From JANJTB01 sp032027125 (lineage in GTDB: Bacteria; Bacteroidota; Ignavibacteria; Kapaibacteriales; UBA2268): 64,000 nucleotides of DNA. Under the pieces are notes generated by a model. That model was not told the DNA's origin and did not search any database. It saw nothing but the letters and a program-made list of their open reading frames with translations. Position numbers and translations under genes: made by a program. Positions 61,138 to 64,000 of the stretch are shown piece after piece. The stretch is from positions 1,202,679 to 1,266,678 of the forward strand of contig JAVSMQ010000001.1 in assembly GCA_032027125.1 (NCBI GenBank), given 5' to 3'. Every line of letters begins with the position of its first letter. Position 1 is the stretch's first letter.

Positions 61138-61559
61138 TATGCTCCAGCCTTAATTTCTTTTAAGTACTTATCTTCGATTTGCGACATTTTCATGCGAAGT
61201 TCATCAGTATCATCAGTATATCCTGCTAAATGTAGTGCTCCGTGTATCGCAAGCCGTAAAATTTCATCCCGAAAGGATACATTGTAATCAAGTGACTGCA
61301 TTTTTGCAGTTTCGCCGCTGATATAAATTTCTCCTTCAAGCGGATTATCATCAATTTCGAATGTAATAACATCAGTCGGATAGTCGTGACCAAGATATTT
61401 AACATTCATTTCATGAATAAACCCGTCAGTACAAATAACTACCGTAATCTCACCATTACGCTTAATTTCTTTATCTGCCACATACTTGACTGCTTTAGCT
61501 AAAAGCTTGACTTGTATGTACTTTATCGCACTCTCGTTATATACATTTATATTTATCAC
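61137..61559 (-). CDS. ybeY: Endoribonuclease/rRNA maturation factor YbeY
   Basis: The 140-aa protein has the UPF0054 pattern: FIHEMNVKYLGHDYPTDVIT FEI, GEIYIS, and the metal site LRLAIHGALHLAGYTDDTDE. H106 and H110 are present; the third metal ligand position (a histidine in E. coli-type HGxLHLxGYDH) is D116 here, as often seen in Bacteroidota. YbeY takes part in 16S rRNA 3'-end maturation. First gene of the ybeY-smg-tRNA unit. Confidence 0.93.
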   Translation of the reverse strand: MININVYNESAIKYIQVKLLAKAVKYVADKEIKRNGEITVVICTDGFIHEMNVKYLGHDYPTDVITFEIDDNPLEGEIYISGETAKMQSLDYNVSFRDEILRLAIHGALHLAGYTDDTDELRMKMSQIEDKYLKEIKAGA

Positions 61560-61864
61560 ATGCAGAATGACGATAACTCAATAATAATAGTATAAAGAGA
61601 TAGTTGGCAGTGGATTTTGACTGATTTTTTCAGATTTGATTAAAGAAAAGTTCAAAAATTTGATAATACTTTATTCCTTTCAAAAAAATAAAAATTTATT
61701 TGCAAAGAAATTTGTGCTTTTGATAAAAGAAGAATTTTAATATTAATGATTTAATAAAGGAGCAATTTTAAAATCTTATAAAGTTAAAATACAAAATTTA
61801 CTGATTCGTTACTATTTTTGTACAGAATATTGTACAGATTTTATAAATAATTGGTAAATTTGAT
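61560..61864 (+). promoter_or_regulatory. Promoter and operator-like region of YefM/YoeB
   Basis: Between divergent genes. TATTTTTG (61813-61820) fits a -7 box on the plus strand, without a clear -33. It overlaps two direct repeats, TTGTACAGA at 61818-61826 and 61830-61838, 12 bp apart, each containing the palindrome TGTACA. YefM-YoeB complexes bind TGTACA-containing palindromes in E. coli, so this is very probably the autoregulatory operator. Confidence 0.7.
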
Positions 61865-62119
61865 ATGCTTACAACAACAATTACTGATTTCAGAAAAGAT
61901 ATTAAAAGTTACTTAGACAAAGTTACAGATAATTATGAAACCCTGATTATCAATCGCGGTGGTGACAGCGGAGTAGTAATAATGTCTTTAGATGAATTCA
62001 ATTCGTTAAATGCAACAAATCATGAGTTGTCGTCGAAGAAGAATGAAAAGAGGCTTGATTCTGCAATTCAGAAATTTAGAACCGGAAAATCTTTTACAAA
62101 AGAACTAATTGAAATATGA
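61865..62119 (+). CDS. yefM: YefM-like antitoxin
   Basis: The 84-aa protein is a Phd/YefM-type antitoxin: MLTTTITDFRKDIKSYLDKV, YETLIINRGGDSGVVIMSLD EFNSL. Residues after 50 form the toxin-binding tail (SAIQKFRTGKSFTKELIEI). Its stop overlaps the toxin start by 4 bp (ATGA). Two TGTACA repeats upstream suit autoregulation. Confidence 0.93.
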   Translation: MLTTTITDFRKDIKSYLDKVTDNYETLIINRGGDSGVVIMSLDEFNSLNATNHELSSKKNEKRLDSAIQKFRTGKSFTKELIEI

Positions 62120-62373
62120 TATATTCATTTGTTGACGAGTCTTGGGAAGATTATATCTATTGGCAAAATACGGACAAAAAAATCCTAAAAAGTATAAATG
62201 AATTATTGAAAGAAATTTCAAGAACTCCATATTCAGGTCTTGGTAAACCCGAACCTTTAAAACATAAATACCGCGGATACTGGTCAAGAAGAATTAATGA
62301 TGAACACCGCTTTATCTATCAAATAAGAGGAGATGAGGTTTTAATTGCAAAATGCAGGTTTCACTATGATTGA
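62116..62373 (+). CDS. yoeB: YoeB-like mRNA interferase toxin
   Basis: The 85-aa protein matches YoeB along its whole length, including the catalytic E46 (GKPEPLK), R65 (INDEHRFIY) and H83 (CRFHYD) at the same positions as in E. coli YoeB, so it should be an active ribosome-dependent RNase. ATGA overlap with yefM. Confidence 0.95.
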   Translation: MIYSFVDESWEDYIYWQNTDKKILKSINELLKEISRTPYSGLGKPEPLKHKYRGYWSRRINDEHRFIYQIRGDEVLIAKCRFHYD

Positions 62374-62618
62374 ATATTGTTTAGTAGTCTTAAGTCTAAT
62401 ATTTATATTAAGTATAATTTCAATCAAATATCAAAATTAATAAGAATAAATTAAAATCAAATTTAAATCGGAATTACAAATAAACTTACACAGATATATC
62501 AATAGCACTAATTAAAATTTCTGAAAGTTTTAATATTTCACATCTTTTTGTTATTTTTAAAGTTTAATTAATGAATTATGATAATTTAAAATTAATAACT
62601 AAAAAGAAGTAAATTAAC

Positions 62619-63473
62619 ATGGAACAGGAATTACAAAAAATACTTGATTCTTATACTCAAATCCAAAACAATAAGCCGATTGATGATTTTGAAGGATATT
62701 CGGCAACAGAAATGGATTATATTCTCTACGATACTTTTGGAGAAAAAAGCCCGATTAAATTATTGAAAATGAAGGAATCAGATTATAATTCGATTCCAAT
62801 ATTGAACATAATTAAATATACCTGCACTTTGATAGAAAATGAAGGTGAAATTAAATTAACCCAAACCGGTGCTCTGCCAAGAAGAATTGTTCTTGATATT
62901 TATGCCAAAGGATTTTTCAAAGAGGATTATATTGAAAAGGGATATGTAAAATTGTTAAAAGAAGCCGATTCGCTGATAATACACCTTTGTAAAAATTTAA
63001 TCTTAGTATCAAAATTGGTCAAAGTAAGAAATAATAAAATAAGTATGACTGAATCCGGCAAGAAAATCATCATGAATAATCATGAATTATTGAAATTGAT
63101 TTTTCTGACATTCGGTCAGCGTTTCAATATGGGTTATTATGATTTATATGGCGATAGTAATATCGGCAACATAGGATTTGGTTATTCAATTTTCTTAGTG
63201 AGTAGATTTGGAGTAGTCAAACGTCCGGGTTCATATTATTCAAAAAAATATTTCAAAGCTTTTCCATATTTGTTAAGTTCATTAGTCCCAAATGATTACC
63301 ATTCTGTAGAATCACAAGCTGATTCTTGTTATTCACTCCGTACTTTCAGTAGATTTCTTGATTATTTTGGTCTTATTAATATTCATTATCAGGGGAAATG
63401 GGATTTAGAAGTTTCCTTAATAAAAACGGAATTATTTGACAAATTAATAAAATGCAGTATTCACAAATCTTAA
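62619..63473 (+). CDS. Conserved hypothetical protein, possibly winged-helix
   Basis: The 284-aa soluble protein begins MEQELQKILDSYTQIQNNKP IDDFEGYSATEMDYILYDTF, reminiscent of proteins with an NxP--DF-GLSP-qM start, followed by GEIKLTQTGALPRRIVLDIY, which looks like a winged-helix or similar recognition segment. I cannot name the family. It is followed 109 bp later by a Cys-rich gene in the same direction. Confidence 0.65.
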   Translation: MEQELQKILDSYTQIQNNKPIDDFEGYSATEMDYILYDTFGEKSPIKLLKMKESDYNSIPILNIIKYTCTLIENEGEIKLTQTGALPRRIVLDIYAKGFFKEDYIEKGYVKLLKEADSLIIHLCKNLILVSKLVKVRNNKISMTESGKKIIMNNHELLKLIFLTFGQRFNMGYYDLYGDSNIGNIGFGYSIFLVSRFGVVKRPGSYYSKKYFKAFPYLLSSLVPNDYHSVESQADSCYSLRTFSRFLDYFGLINIHYQGKWDLEVSLIKTELFDKLIKCSIHKS

Positions 63474-63581
63474 ATTTTATTTCGGCTACGATTTAGCCTG
63501 ATAGCCGGCTAAGCAGGATTCAAGCAAATTATGAGAAAATTCAAATTTAAAAGTTTATCAAAATAATAGCAGGTTTATTTT

Positions 63582-64000
63582 ATGAAAGTTATGTGTCTTA
63601 GCTGTAATGATTCAAAAGGTAAAAGGGACTGCCCTGCATTAAACGGAATGATTTGTTCAGTTTGCTGCGGAACTAAGAGATTGAAGGAAATACAATGTCC
63701 GGATGATTGCTTGTATTTGGAAAGCAGTAGTAATTATCTTGCTGTAAAAGGAATTTCTCAGACAATTTCAAATACATTTAAAAGCGAAGCTGATGATATT
63801 TTTAAAATTCCGGCAGTTTCAATTGAACTTGCAGCTCCATTTGAAAGCTTTTTGTCAAACAATTTTTATCTGAACAGTACTATAAATGATGATGATATAT
63901 ATAGTGCATTATCAAAAATATATTTGTGGCAGACCAAACAAAGCAATGATTTTGTTGTAGTTAGAGATTATGAAAAAATTATTTTTGATGAATTTTGCGA
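63582..64000 (+). CDS. Cysteine-rich zinc-ribbon-like protein (partial)
   Basis: The frame starts at the ATG at 63582 and runs off the right edge (139 residues seen). The first 45 residues hold nine cysteines: MCLSCNDSKGKRDCPALNGM ICSVCCGTKRLKEIQCPDDC, ending LYLES. The spacing suggests one or two zinc sites and the CP--N--iC--CCG--R---I-CP-DC-YL pattern is shared by uncharacterised bacterial proteins. The rest (FESFLSNNFYLNSTINDDDI) is helical. AGCAGG lies 9 nt before the ATG. Confidence 0.65.
   Translation, partial: MKVMCLSCNDSKGKRDCPALNGMICSVCCGTKRLKEIQCPDDCLYLESSSNYLAVKGISQTISNTFKSEADDIFKIPAVSIELAAPFESFLSNNFYLNSTINDDDIYSALSKIYLWQTKQSNDFVVVRDYEKIIFDEFC

Overview
The window is AT-rich DNA from a member of the Bacteroidota / FCB group, possibly near Ignavibacteria or Kapabacteria; that placement is inference, not a database result. 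It rests on a family of very large secreted proteins ending in a type IX secretion (T9SS) type A sorting domain, a TonB-dependent receptor, HrcA, weak Shine-Dalgarno sites, and at least 13 promoters with a -33 TTTG, a spacer of usually 20 nt and a -7 TAnnTTTG box, the architecture known for the Bacteroidota housekeeping sigma factor.

Layout. 1-2.5 kb: a partial B12-binding radical SAM gene, a decayed DUF433 antitoxin and a frameshifted HEPN gene next to its MNT partner. 2.9-13.6 kb: four tandem paralogues with an IgGFc-binding-like domain and a T9SS tail, separated by copies of a perfect hairpin. 13.9-15.2 kb: a GTPase of the cyclic 2,3-diphosphoglycerate synthase family. 15.4-32 kb: an accessory region packed with toxin-antitoxin pairs, small membrane proteins and lipoproteins, plus a secreted alpha/beta hydrolase, a short asparaginase, a YjdI/YjdJ pair and a CDF-like transporter. 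32.3-32.9 kb: two adjacent arrays of different 21-bp repeats. 33.2-38.3 kb: a secreted FlgD-like protein and a 1487-aa protein with 14 near-identical modules. 38.6-49.3 kb: small membrane proteins, a trypsin-like protease with a separately encoded copy of its N-terminal domain, a second lipocalin-like protein, an integron-cassette-like gene, a HEPN/MNT pair and a degenerate NlpC/P60 protein. 49.6-54.1 kb: homoserine dehydrogenase and a cystathionine synthase/lyase behind a SAM-I riboswitch, then hrcA and a thiamine-binding-like protein. 54.1-64 kb: a ~110-bp tandem repeat, a UvrD-like helicase, a TPP-riboswitch-controlled TonB-dependent receptor, ybeY-smg-tRNA-Arg, YefM/YoeB and two unknown genes.

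How the genes fit together. Three functional threads are clear: cell-surface proteins exported by T9SS; methionine and thiamine metabolism controlled by riboswitches; and about ten toxin-antitoxin modules at different stages of decay. The most unusual signal is not a gene. It is a dispersed element of about 65 bp, present at least ten times between 19.3 and 49.5 kb and always pointing toward a minus-strand gene. It joins a complete promoter to a 5'-terminal hairpin whose pairing is kept by G-U wobbles in several copies. It looks like a mobile or duplicated promoter-leader cassette.
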